This document shows, one piece after another, positions 24,595 through 35,916 of a stretch of DNA of 64,000 nucleotides. The notes below the pieces were generated by a model. That model made no database searches and was not told the DNA's origin. It saw only the letters and a list, made by a program, of their open reading frames with translations. This DNA comes from Malus domestica (lineage: Eukaryota > Streptophyta > Magnoliopsida > Rosales > Rosaceae): assembly GCF_042453785.1 (NCBI RefSeq), contig NC_091664.1, positions 1,789,001 to 1,853,000 on the forward strand. The letters run 5' to 3'. The position numbers and the translations under genes are program-made. The number at the start of each line of letters is the position of its first letter. Position 1 is the stretch's first letter.

Positions 24595-25744
24595 GGTATT
24601 TTTATGAGGATTCTATCCATGCCTTAGGGTTCCTATGCAAGATCACTTGATCAGACTTCTCTTTTTGTGAGAACCTAACAATAAACGACACAAATCATGA
24701 GATGCCTTGAATAATATTGACTTGCTAAATGATTTCTGATTAAACTAATTTTCTAGTATGTTATATATACAGAGAGTTAGGAAGCTTCTGTAAAAGGATT
24801 TCTAATTAAACTAATTTACCCCACACACACACAAAACTAGGACTTTCATTGAGGGTTTATTTAAATTTTTTTGAGGCTAACAAAACAGAACTAGCGAAAC
24901 TTGCAATCAAAGAAAACTCTTAAAAAATGAGATAATCCAACCAGAAGAGAAGATATACTAATTTGCTATACAGAATAATTCATGCTCAATCATCTTGTTA
25001 TGACACGAATCAATTCACAATACAAGCAACGTTCAAACTTACAACGCGTTGTAAGCTTTATATATATGCAAAGGATCCCCGTTTTTTGAAAAAAAAAGGA
25101 TTAGGTGTGGGAGCCCACTCCACATCGAATTTTAGCGATCTGAAACGTTTATTTTGTAAGTCTTGATTCATAAATCATCCTTGCAAAAATTCAATTCAAT
25201 CCGAACTCTTTTGCCTATTTAATTATCAAGATAAAATTTCATTGTTTCTTACATAACAAATTATTCGTTAATTTCTTTGAACCTAATTAGATGTCTTAAA
25301 TATTTCCGATTTGGCTAATATTTTGTAAAGATGATCTATGAGATGCAACTTGAAAAATAAACAGTTCGGATCATTAAAGTTCAATTAGTGTGGACTCCAC
25401 AACTAATCCCCATTTTTATAAAAAAAAAAATAATAGAGATCCCTCCCTTAAAGATTTCCTATATATATATATACACACACACACACTACTTTTTTCTACA
25501 TAAAACCCTAGAAAAAGAGTTGTCATTTTTTCTTTAATACAAACGATATTCTACACTAATTACTCTAACAAAAATGAGGGTTTAAACTCAGAGTGCAATA
25601 AATTTTGAGAATAAGACCTTAATCACCAGGATAATCGTCATCCTTTATGGGTTTGCAACAAGAAAAACGAAAATCTTCCTTTGTGGAAACCTCAAAACTA
25701 TTGTAGTACCATGTTTATATAGATCAAAGGATTGATCGATTGAT

Positions 25745-26235
25745 TAACCGACAAGATTTCTTACACGATCCTTTAACCTGATATGAAATGATATAAAATT
25801 AACAGGTTTCGGGTCAATCTGTTAACGAGTCAAGTCGTTATCAGGTCATCTGTTACGAGTTGTGTTATTCTCGAGTCACGCGTTAAGAACCTAATAAGAT
25901 ATCATTTGTCAGATCTAGACATTATACATGTCAGCATAACTTGTTAACTAAATACGAAACGACACGACTCGTTAACGAATCACGTCGTTATTGAATCACA
26001 TGTTAAGAATTTGTTAATATACGAATTTAACGTGACATGATCCATTAAGATAACAGATAGAACATAAAAACGGCAAACACAACCCGTTTTATCAGTATGA
26101 ATAACACGCATAAATTTTGTCCGATATTTCCCTCCCCCTATTAGGGTTTTCTTCTTTTCTCCGTTAAGATAATAGATATAACATAAAAACAATAAACACG
26201 ATCCGTTTTATCGGTATGAATAACACGCAGAAATT
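25745..26235 (-). repeat. Dispersed repeat family R, copy 3
   Basis: The copy has the same orientation and word order as copy 1: GTCAAGTCGTTATCAGGTCA, GTTAAGAACCTAATAAGATATC, and ACGACACGACTCGTTAACG. Its right part is duplicated in tandem (see 26042-26278). It is non-coding. Confidence 0.55.
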
Positions 26236-26278
26236 TTGTCCGATATTTCCCTTCCCCTATTGGGGTTTTCTTCTTGTC
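26042..26278 (+). repeat. Tandem duplication, period about 119 bp
   Basis: The block beginning CCATTAAGATAACAGATAG (26042) is repeated from 26161 as CCGTTAAGATAATAGATAT. Both copies run through AATAACACGCA, AAATTTTGTCCGATATTTCC and GGGTTTTCTTCTT. The copies differ at scattered positions. The duplication spans the end of repeat copy 3 and its flank. Confidence 0.85.
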
Positions 26279-26589
26279 ATTGTGCATTGCACTTTACGAC
26301 TCAGTACATGTTACTGTTGGTAGCACATGGCATGCATGCATGGCCATTATTTGTTCAGCGCGAGAGGCCCTACGCACATGCAGTGGACTCGTCACTTGCA
26401 TCTTTCAGTCCCTTTCAAATGGGAAAGTGGTCTTCACACGGTAAAGTATGGGGCCATCAGGCCCACATAACATGCAAAATAATTAATCTACTATACATGT
26501 TTCAGTGTATGTCATGCATTGTATGATCGAAAAATTAAATGTGTGATGAAAGGGATTAGGGCTAAGTATCTAAAATCTCTAATTTTTTA

Positions 26590-26742
26590 GGAATGTGATA
26601 TCCACACCCTTTTTTACTTCTCTCACACCTTTTTAATTTTTGGCCGTCGGATCGGATGAATTGAAGAATATCAAAAGACAAAAATTAACAAGGGGTGTGG
26701 AAGAAGTAAAAAGGGGTGTGTGGATAGCACACCCCATTTTTT
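26590..26742. mobile_element. Small foldback MITE (GGGTGTG ends)
   Basis: The left arm (GTGATATCCACACCC, TTTTTTACTTCTCTCACACC) pairs with the right arm (GGTGTGGAAGAAGTAAAAAG, GGGTGTGTGGATAGCAC). The centre contains GGCCGTCGGATCGGATGAA. The whole can form a hairpin of about 150 nt. It is non-coding and looks like a common angiosperm MITE type. Confidence 0.65.
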
Positions 26743-27784
26743 AATGTCACTGTAAATTAGTTTTAGCATTTTAAATATTTCAAACAAGTACCAAACTTAT
26801 TGAAAATGTCACATCAAGTCCAATTAATTTTTATGTTAAATGTACATATTGCAACAATGAATCCCACTTTTTAGCTTACATGACAATAATAATAAAAATA
26901 AGTTTAAAAAAGACATGAAGAAAAATGAAGATCGGGAAATATCAAGGCCCCCCCCCCCACCTCCAAGCTCAACCTACGACCACAAAAAGCCCATCCCAAC
27001 CTCTATAATCAAAACCCACTAACTGAGTATATCATAGTCAACGTTAATATTAGTTGACTCAAAATCTAAATCTCACACATAAATTATATAATATGGAACT
27101 CAATGATCAACATGTATTGAATTGAATAAAAAATATCCCGAAATTGAAATTATAGCAGGGGGCAATCTTCTAATAAAGAAAAGGGTTAAGAATTCAAATA
27201 GGGTTTCGAAGAGCTTGTTTCTGCTCATATGATTTCCTCATTCCTCAATTCTCGACTCGTAAAGTTTCTAGTTCTTCTTTGTGGACGGTGAAGACAGTGG
27301 TGGTCGCATCAGGCAGTCTATACCATTTCAGTAACCTCCATGACCTTCTTTTCAATGTTGGCGACTTGAGTTGTTGGGTTATGTTGTGGTTGTGCAATGG
27401 GTTTGGAGGTAATGGCCTGATGGAGGTGGTGGTGACAATTAATTGGTCAAGGCTATGCTTCCATGATTTTCTATTGATTTAAGAAACAAAGTAAACCCTT
27501 GTTAATTTAATAGAAAATTTAACTAGGACGTAACGAACACGATATTTCAATAGTGTCGGCACTTGTTTAGAATGTTTAAAATGGTTGAGACCAATTTGAA
27601 ATGACACTAAAAAGTTAGGAGGTTTTAGTCACTTGATCCAAGATATTAATAGTCAAGAGTTTAACAAACTTACACTGGTGCGTACTAAAGAAAATTTCGT
27701 CAAACGTATGTACCAACATGATATGTGTCTTGAAAAAGAAAGACATCTATGGCAATGATGCTATATGTTTTTGTTTTATTGACA

Positions 27785-27972
27785 TGAAACGTCATGATGA
27801 CAGTATACCTGTGTAATATAAGTTCTCATTTGAATAGGGCAAATCTAACCAAACTCCAAAGTTTACTATTATTAGGACGAAATATCATTGTGACGGGATA
27901 TCCGTGTCATATAAATTGTTCTCATTTGAAAGGAGACAAATCAAACTAAGCGCCAAAAGTTTACTATTTGGA
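27785..27972 (+). repeat. Diverged tandem duplication, period about 94 bp
   Basis: Two neighbouring units share the order CGTCATGATGAC/TATCATTGTGAC, then AGTATACC/GGATATCC, then TTCTCATTTGAA, then CCAAAGTTTACTATT/CAAAAGTTTACTATT. They are diverged, so the duplication is old. No gene is involved. Confidence 0.65.
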
Positions 27973-28265
27973 GCACATTATACCTTTTGATGTGGAATTG
28001 TCCTGTATATGATTGTAAGGGGTCAGTAATGATCAGTATCGTACACGTCTTGGTTATCAAGTGAACTAAGAATGAGGTACATGTTTCACCGTAGGTGCTG
28101 TATTGTTATTGTGGTTACGGTTTTTTCTTCAATCCACTGTGTTACGAATACAGTTAGATTATAACACGATTACGTAGTTACTAATACACTTATGTCATAG
28201 AATATGTTTAATTTATTGATTTTATGTCTTCAAATATAAAGATTTACACGAATTCACTTATATTA

Positions 28266-29078
28266 GAGCAAGTTCATCCCTAAGGACTTTGTGCCAGCAC
28301 CCAGCGCATTTATCCACTCAAGTGAACAGTAATAGACTGGCACCCAGCGCATTTATTTGGTGTGTTTTTTTTTTTAAGTTTATTTCGAATAAGAATTTTT
28401 AACCAATTTCAGATAAAATTTCAAATAAACTTAAAAAAAACACACTAAAATAAAATTACATAAACTCATCAAATAAACTATAAAAAAAAACACAGTAAAA
28501 TGAAATTACATAAACTCATCAAATACACTTTATTCTTCAACCACAAGCTTTTTGGTATTTTTTTTCACACAAAAAGTATATGAAAGCTTTGGTAGAAAGT
28601 GTAGAAAATATTGAAATGTGGTGTAAGGTGGAAGATGAGGGTTAGGTATTTATAAATAAAAAAATAATTTTTTTTTTAATTTTATGTATTTTTTAATAAA
28701 TTTTATGTATTTTTTAATAAATAATAATTTAGTTAATTAACGTGAACCGTTGATCTGTGATCAGACGGTCCAGTTTAAAAGTCAAATTTTAAATTTTTTT
28801 ACCATTAGAAATCCAACGGTCTAGAAAAACTAGCCGTTGGAAATCCAATGGCATATAGCGTGACACGTCGCCTCTCCTTTGAGAATTGAGTGGGCCTGCG
28901 CCGCGGACCCCACCTGTCGGCTAGATGGACCGGGCCACGCCTCAGTCAATTTTGGACTGGGCTAGAGACCGGCTTAGGCTAGGTGCTGGGCAATTGGGTC
29001 GGCTGGATGGGATTCCCTGTGTGCTGGCCTATTTATTTGGCTGGGTGCTGGGCAAAAAGCCCTCCGGTGGAATTGCTC
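28266..29078 (-). mobile_element. Harbinger-type non-autonomous element, family B
   Basis: The 813-bp element has ends GAGCAAGTTCATCCC and GGTGGAATTGCTC and a TTA target duplication at 28263-28265 and 29079-29081. The subterminal words CCAGCACCCAGCGCATTTAT and GTGAACAGTAATAG are shared, in reverse orientation, with the element at 34853-35704. The CAACGG...CCGTTGGA region is shared with the element starting at 34373. The interior has A/T-rich sequence and a TATTTATAAATA word but no convincing gene. Confidence 0.85.
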
Positions 29079-29458
29079 TTATGATATGTGAAAAGGTACA
29101 ACACAATGACGTGGGTAGTCAAACAAAATTCTTTAAGGGAATGTTCGGTTGAGAAACTTTCATATTCCAAGAGATTTGGGAATGATGATGAAGAAATGGA
29201 TCACAAAAAGTTTGATAAAAAGGTATTTAGGCATAATCAGGATACTATACGATCATGCATATCTTTTATAACTAAACTCTGATGTTACCAGACAACGATA
29301 CAGCCTGTAGGTGCCCGTGTTCCGGGCATACTAAAAAATTTCTCCTCCCGCTGAACATCATTACCGTTGCGAAATTAATCCCATGTCATGGCAAACCAAC
29401 GGCATGAATCAAAGTCTTGGAAGTCCAAAGACCTGCACTAAGAAGGGACTCTCAACAT

Positions 29459-32400
29459 TCACAATGACACAGCTCGCAGTTCCTCACTCTGGTTGCGGGC
29501 TGTATCTTTTTCGGCATCAGGGAGGCCCAGTAGCACCTAACAGTGAGACAGCTTAGTAGTCACCCGTGTTTCGAGTCTTCGACAGCCTCTACTTTGATCA
29601 CAGATTAAGAGAATTTAAGTTTTGATGATCAACTAACCTCGTAAAGGTACCATGATGCGAAAGCATCAGTTGCGGCATACTGTAACTGATCCTTTGATAA
29701 AAACTTGGCCTCCCAGTTTCCCAATCTAATTTTGTTGGGCTTCAAAAGCTGCAACGTTTTGAAAACATTAACAGCAATTCCTACATGAATTTATCACTGT
29801 ACTCTACAAAGAGCCTAAGGAGAATTTTAGAAAGATACAGGAAATAATGGAGGAAGGAAAAAATTATGTTACAATCCGGCACAATTCAAGCAAAAAGATC
29901 CAGTAAAGGAGAATCGTTTAGGAGTATGCAACTGGGATTCCTTACGCTCAGTAGTTTTGCTGAGAATAGTGAATCTAAGCGACAAAATAATATTTGATGG
30001 CAGAGAAAAAACAATGATTACCTCTTTGCAAATGAGCTTCTCAGTTAGAGATGCAAGACCCCAGTTCTGCAGACCTTCAACAACCTTCCGCTTAGCTAGA
30101 TATGAAAGATCTTCTACGGCTTTAGTAGATACATTATAATCTTTGAAAACCTTAAGACAATCATTGGCAATGCCAACTCCAACCTGTATCAGGTATTATA
30201 TAAGAATAATGTAACATAATGTAAGTTCCAGAATAAGAAAACGAAAAGAAAGACATCTCATATATCTGGGCAAGATGCAGCAAGTCTGTACAATACATGT
30301 TACACACCTTCAAAATTGAAGAATCTTCGAGAAGTAACTGCAGACTTCGAGGAATTCCAGAATGTACAATGTGCATTACATAACAACAACTTGTGCCTCC
30401 ACATATTTGCATAACTGCAGCCTTCCCAGGTGGAACACCTGCAGTTTCTTCCCAATTAAGCAATCCACAAAGTATAAGTTGCATTTTTTCACAAAACTAA
30501 ACTGAACCCCTCTCCAAGAATCAGACAAAAAAAAAGCTCACACTTTACTGGATAAATCCAACATAGAAATGGTTTGTAAGACATAAATTTGTCAGAAACA
30601 TGTCGAAAAGCAGATTGGAAAGGAAGTGCAACTTCCGATGTTTTCTTCAGTCTGTAATGCCCGCAGTCCCTTCTCAAGCTCAAGACCTTCCCAACCCAAC
30701 CCCAACCCCAAGGTAGCTCACTTTCTCTTTCTTCTTCTTACATTTCCGTTCATTATTTCGTTAAGTTTGATAATGTGACTTGCACCATCCAATGTTTTCA
30801 GGTCTTTTTTTCAACTTTAATATAGAATGAAAGTGAAAACAAGTATAACCATTTTTCTATTATCAACTCATTTAAATCATATATGAAATGACGTTGGACA
30901 ATCATCATCAATCTTGAGTACAACTACAATATATAGGGTGAGTTATGATCAAAACAAGAAATGAGGCGATTATTAAAAGAAATAACGGAAAAATCCTAGA
31001 GTACATAAAAAGAATGAATCATCAACAGCCAAAACACTAAACATTCTTAGTATTCGCTGAAAAATCCATCATTTTTCAAATGCATAAAATATAGCAAGGG
31101 TTCAGGAAACCCCTCTGCCTTCCAGAGGAATTATCGTCATGATTCATCAAATACATAAGGTATAACACAAAAGAAACCCTCCTTCCCCTTCCATTTAAAA
31201 GACACACAATAAATCAAAGGTAACGGAACCCCCTGTTGCTTTTACAGTCATTAAAATATCCATTATGTCACTGTTTCAAGGCCCCCTGCGCCCGCGCGCG
31301 TGGTGGGGGGGGGGGGGTTGTGGGAAGTTGCAATCAAGGCCAAACCAATAAAAACTTTGCTTCAGCATTTGTGTTGGCTCTAACTAAATAAAACTGGAGG
31401 TTCTCTTCTTTGTGGGATTATTTTCCCTTGTGAACATTCTCTTCCTCCTTGGCCTATGGCTGTAGAATTCTTAACAATATGAAAAGTAGGATAGGGAAGC
31501 TGAAGAAGACACAGACTAGGTTTTTGAAAATAAACATCTTGAATAAGAAAAGGGAGGAAATATGGCAGAGAGACAGAACTTGGATCTTCAACAACACCAT
31601 CTGTACCTTGTGAAACAGGTTGCCACATTCAGGTTTATCAATTTATATCTTCAAGCCAATGTGATTTATGAGTCAATTCTATTTTCATGATGGAACTAAA
31701 GAAAGAATTGACAAATCTATCAAGAAACCAAAAAAATCATAATAAAATACATATGATGCCTAAAAGAACTACGAACCTCTTTTAAATGTGGGTTTCCACT
31801 CGATGTCAAATCCAATTGCATTTTGACCCACTGCTTTTTTCTTTGCTTGAAAATTCTTTAAAATCTCCAAGGCAGCTTTCTCTACTTCAACTGCAGTTCT
31901 GCTATATTTAATCTCACCTCCAAACATCATCACGGGATATTTCATCCTTGCATTGGCTGCTTTAGGAAATAGATATTGAAGTATTATGAAAAACTAACTA
32001 ATTTAAATATCAAAAAGGATGCTCGGAAATGATAATCAAATGTTTATGCACAGTACAACATTTGCCAGCAAACAAAACACACTAAAAGTGGGCAAAACCT
32101 TTGATTGCCATTATAATTCCACCCAACTACATTTGAAAAAATAAGGATCATGCCAAATCCTAAAACTAACTGCACTGAAACAGTGTCAAATTGTTAAAAA
32201 CCCTTGCTCAAGTATCAAGGTAATATTGTTTTGTTACATAATTTGTTTGATGGTCCAATTTATCCCTTTTGAGGTGGAATTTTTCCAAGGGGATCAAATC
32301 TGTCAAAAGTGTCATAACTCTCACAGGAAAGGATTTCTGCACAAATTCTGTGACTGTTATCATAGATCATGTTACGACTCGCAACTATAGCAAGAGAAAA

Positions 32401-33973
32401 TTAACAGCCAAGTTTCAGTTGTCCCATCAGACTGGGTAGTAAAGTCATCCATGCAAATTCATGCAGTTTCGCAGTTGGTAGGAGGGCGTCTCTTAACAAT
32501 GATTTGGACACTTTAGAATCTTTCTGAGCAATACTATAAATGTGTTCTCAATATTTGAGTATCTAGTTGTATGAGAAAAAGTGTTGGACAAATAGAATAA
32601 CGACACAACAATCTAACAAAAGTCAAGACCTAAATATAATTTGATATAATAAGATATGGCATATAATACAAATTATGATGGAAGACGATAAATCCATATG
32701 GCCAAGCTCATATAATTGATAAGTTAAATAATTAGCAAGTAAAATGATGAGCATTAGCTACCAAAACCACCAAGGAAGCAACAATCATTCATCATGCAAG
32801 ACCTGATGCATGCATGGTTCTTCCAATAAGGTTGCCTTTTTTTTTTCCTGCCTGCACTCTAGGCAAAAAAGGTCGTACCCAGTGCACAAGGCTCCCGCTT
32901 TACGCAGGGTCTGGCAAATCAAATAAATTCTAGGTGTCATCTAGCATCAATCTCTCTTCCTCTTAACCTTTTAAAGTTCTTAGTTGTCTTCTTCTCACTT
33001 GGAAGTCGGAATCTAATAACACTATTTAGGATTTTCTGCTCGCAGATCCTATGACTGTCCCCACCCCCACAATACATTTCTACCACCCGTGCTACGTCCA
33101 CAAACTCAAACCACAAAGTCATCTTCAGATTTGACATTTTTATATTATGATGCTTCATCGTGGACAGGTCAAATTTCATAGAAATCTAACAGGGCCCAAG
33201 TGAGGAGCAAATTGGGCTAACACTTTAAAAATAGATTCGTACTAATCCGCTGTACGAACTGTACTAGTACTACCAACTTCATGAACTCCAATTTCTTTCA
33301 ATCATCTTGAACAGCTTAGTGTTGTAGCCTCCCCTGCTTCACAAGACTAGCTAGAATCTGTCTCACACAGACTTCAGTTGCTGCGGTGTAGCACAAAATG
33401 TCGAAACTAAAGCCATTATGCTACTTTCCTACTCATCTGCAATCCCCAAATCCAACACTCAAGCTCATTACCTGATAAACATAAACCCACATTTTCTACT
33501 GATTTCTGACAATTGACAGGTGCCTTCCTACTCCAAAAATTTAATTTGTAAATTCGGTACATTTCCTACGCCATGTTTAAACAGATTTAACCCTCTACAC
33601 TAATTTAGGGTTTCAATAAAAAGAAACACTGAAATATCAAGATTTACAGACAATGGAAGTGAGGCGACGGACCTTGACGGCAAGGCGAGAGAAGGAATGC
33701 GTTTGGATGCTGGAGAGCGAGAACTGAATTGCGCAGTCGGCGTCGGGCACTCTGGGACTGGCGGCGTTGCTGGGTTTTGTGGTCGGGGCCGTCGTCTTCT
33801 GGACTGGAGCTTCGCTTTTTGGGGAGAGAGGAAGTCGCAGCTTCGAATGCGGCTTCAATGGCTTGGAGGTCTTCTTCCGTGAAGGGATCGTCGTCCAACT
33901 CTGGGATTTCCATAAAGTGGTGGTCTTGCTTTTGCTTTTGGTGGCCATCTTGTTCGGATTGGGAGCGATCCAT
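29459..33973 (-). CDS. WRN-like 3'-5' exonuclease (WEX), six exons
   Basis: This is a DnaQ-fold (DEDDy) nuclease related to the exonuclease domain of human WRN. The plant form is a stand-alone protein linked to DNA repair and gene silencing. Exons on the minus strand, in order: 33973-33673, 31959-31777, 30438-30308, 30183-30022, 29748-29638, 29536-29459. All introns are GT-AG, phases agree and the sum is 966 nt (321 aa). Arabidopsis WEX is, from memory, 288 aa. The catalytic residues are D152 and E154 in GFDIEW, D213 in GVGIANDCLK, and Y283 and D287 in YAATDAFASW. The N-terminal 100 residues are acidic then basic and probably disordered. Exon 2 begins at a tandem acceptor (AAGCAG), so a form one residue shorter, starting at 31956, is equally possible. 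Intron 1 is 1.7 kb. The gene faces RAD50 head to head. Confidence 0.92.
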
Positions 33974-35085
33974 TTACTACATTACCACCATTCCTCGCAT
34001 TTTCTGTCACTTTGTATTCAAAGAGATTTTGAACAGTGGTTTTGAAATAGTTGAGGGCGGTTTAGATCAAATTCTTTTCGGATTTTAAAAGCACTTCTGC
34101 GAAGAAGCAACAGTTATGCAACAAATTTGTTTTTAACCAGAATCGATCTTAAAAGTTTATCATGGTCCAGTAATAATATGCTTCAAAATTGCTTTTTGAC
34201 AAGATCAAACCTAAAATGTCATGTACAACAAGTGAAGAAAAATTTCATTAAATCCTAAGTTGTACTCAAACACTCATGTTAAATTATTTTTTCAATTTAT
34301 CAAAAATGTGTGAAACATATAAATGACTCAAATCTTTTTTTTTTTTTGAAATGTGGGCTCAATAGAGTTTAAGAGCAACTTCACCCCTAAAAAATGAGAT
34401 TGCTCAAAGTTCATTTAATCCATCTAAATGAATAGTAATTAACTGCAATAAATAGTAATTGGGCAAGTGCATCTCCACCTTTAAAATTAAATATACTAAT
34501 ATAACGGTCCAAATTGTACCATGTCACTAGCCGTTGGGTTTGAATATCAAATTTTTTTTACTATTGGAAACCCAACAGTTGAGGCTTAGCCACGTGGCCC
34601 ATGTCCCGCACCCCTTTAGTGCACCTGCAACGCTGGCCCGTCACTTGTCGCCTTGTCGGGGATGCACGCCCACGCGACTGACGCAAAAAAAATTTGTGTT
34701 GTCCACTGACGTCATGTTGGCGTAAGCATGACTTCAGATAGGTCGGTTCCTACTTCAGCCAATTTTGGGCCGGCCTACAAATTGGCTTGGACTTTGGGCT
34801 GGCCTATTTTTAAGTGTAGAGGGGTTTTTTGGATGCCAGCCTATTTTTTTAAGAGCAGTTCCATCGGAGGTGGAATAGCCCGGCACCCAGTGGAAAATAC
34901 AAGCTGGGACTCAGCCAATTCACTCCAGCCCCTGGAATAGACTGGCATCCAACCCAAGCCAGTCCACAGGCCGGCCTAAAATCGACAGAGGAAAAAGACG
35001 GCTCATTTGACGCCATGTTAACGTCATGGCTACACCCACATAACTCACACACAACCTTCTCATCCTCCATAACCGCATTTCTCTC

Positions 35086-35092
35086 TATATAA
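35086..35092 (+). promoter_or_regulatory. TATA box in the captured segment
   Basis: TATATAA in a pyrimidine-rich context (CTCTCTATATAATCCCCC) lies 106 bp upstream of the B-box start codon. It is the spacing expected of a real plant promoter, and it suggests the captured DNA included the donor gene's core promoter. Confidence 0.55.
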
Positions 35093-35197
35093 TCCCCCTC
35101 GCCACACCCACATATCCTCTCACCGCACCACCTCCCCGAATTCCCAAATCGTCTTCGAACTTCCATTCCTCTTCTGCTCTCCGCCGGAAATCAAGAA

Positions 35198-35434
35198 ATG
35201 AAGAAATTTTTCAGGGCTTGCGAACTCTGCGACCAGGAAGCCTCTTTCTACTGCCTTTCCGACTCCGCCTTCCTCTGCTCCCGCTGTGACGCCCGCGTCC
35301 ACCAGGCCAACTTCCTCGTCGCCCGCCACGTCCGCCACCCTCTCTGCTCTAATTGCAAATCCGTTGTCGAAACCCCTGATCATCACTCTCTCTACTTCTC
35401 CTGCTCGCTTGAAATTTTTTCCAGAGACTACGAC

Positions 35435-35481
<47 letters not shown>

Positions 35482-35497
35482 AAGGACCGGAGAGTGA
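35198..35497 (+). CDS. Transposon-borne single B-box zinc-finger mini-protein (truncated)
   Basis: The frame encodes 99 aa starting MKKFFRACELC. Residues 8-46 form a complete B-box zinc finger: CELC, then C19, C27 and C30 with D31 following, then H34 and a distal H43 in ARHVRH. The segment ANFLVARHVRHPLCSNCKS resembles the single-B-box plant proteins (BBX30-32 group), which act by binding CCT- or B-box-domain transcription factors. After about residue 80 the family similarity ends and the frame runs through a GA microsatellite that encodes alternating Arg-Glu before a stop. The donor gene's C-terminus is therefore missing and has been replaced. The whole frame lies within the inner transposon. 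Expression is not shown. It could be a decaying capture, or a new microprotein. Confidence 0.6.
35440..35475 (+). repeat. (GA)n microsatellite inside the B-box frame
   Basis: An uninterrupted GA run is read as alternating Arg and Glu codons near the 3' end of the B-box reading frame. Its length polymorphism would change the protein tail, and a change not divisible by three would alter the stop. Confidence 0.9.
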
Positions 35498-35799
35498 AAG
35501 GAAGAAAGAAGAAAAAATAAATTAAATGATAAAATATTAATTGTTATGAATAAAATAATATAATATTAGATGGGCTGGGTGCCAACGTATTTTTAGGGGT
35601 GGAGATGCTTTAGCCTATTACTGTTCACTGAGGGTTATTACTGTTCATTTAAGTAGATAAATGCGCTGGGTGCTGGCACAAAGTCTTTAGGGGTGAACTT
35701 GCTCTAAGTGTAGAGGGGTTTTTTGGGCTGGACTGGAGTTGCTCTAACATGGCCCAGTCCATAGTTCAGACTCGGCCTCTGTCACCCTCAGACTATCAG

Positions 35800-35806
35800 T
35801 CCCGCC
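35800..35806 (+). promoter_or_regulatory. E2F-like core upstream of RAD50
   Basis: TCCCGCC lies 111 bp upstream of the RAD50 start codon. It equals the core of E2F sites, which control many replication and repair genes in plants. A seven-base match is weak evidence. A CT microsatellite follows at about 35831-35853. Confidence 0.25.
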
Positions 35807-35916
35807 CTTTTCCGCTGTGCTTTCCCTCCGACTCTCTCTCTCTCTCTCTCTCTCTTCCCTCCTCCCTCTATCTCTTTCTCTCCTCTGGTGCATGAGTAGA
35901 AAGAGAAGTAGCGAAG

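Larger units (their letters stand above)
19944..28262. other. Gene desert with scattered repeats
   Basis: No gene can be supported over about 8 kb. Recognised repeats are listed separately (21195-21418, 22690-23062, 24543-24594, 25745-26235, 26590-26742, 27785-27972). The rest is A/T-rich with homopolymer A runs near 20560 and 21366. The segment 22180-22560 ends in AATAAACTTTCATTTGATCC and might be a LINE 3' end, but this is weak. Confidence 0.4.
34853..35704. mobile_element. Inner Harbinger-type element carrying a captured B-box gene segment
   Basis: The 852-bp element has ends GAGCAGTTCCATCGG and GGGTGAACTTGCTC and a TAA duplication at 34850-34852 and 35705-35707. Its right terminal region is the reverse complement of the left region of the element at 28266, including CACCCAGCGCATTTATC. 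Between about 35035 and 35510 the sequence changes character: it is G/C-rich, has a TATA box, a leader and a B-box reading frame. This arrangement is what is called a Pack-type transposon, here with host gene sequence between MITE-like ends. Confidence 0.8.
34373..35744. mobile_element. Outer Harbinger-type element (family B), split by a nested relative
   Basis: The ends are GAGCAACTTCACCCC and GGACTGGAGTTGCTC, with a TAA duplication at 34370-34372 and 35745-35747. The element is interrupted by the inner element 34853-35704, so its own sequence is about 480 bp on the left and 37 bp on the right. A 22-bp stretch from TAAGTGTAGAGGGG onward occurs at 34811 and again right after the inner element, an internal tandem repeat of the outer element. 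It sits between WEX and RAD50. Confidence 0.82.

Noticed and set aside
31295..31320. G-run and CGCG run as a possible regulatory island in WEX intron 2
   Set aside because: It is a short low-complexity stretch (a run of about 14 G) inside an intron with no other supporting signal.
34849..35166. A 105-codon minus-strand frame overlapping the captured segment
   Set aside because: It runs from captured promoter into transposon terminal sequence, has no known domain and is antisense to the B-box leader.
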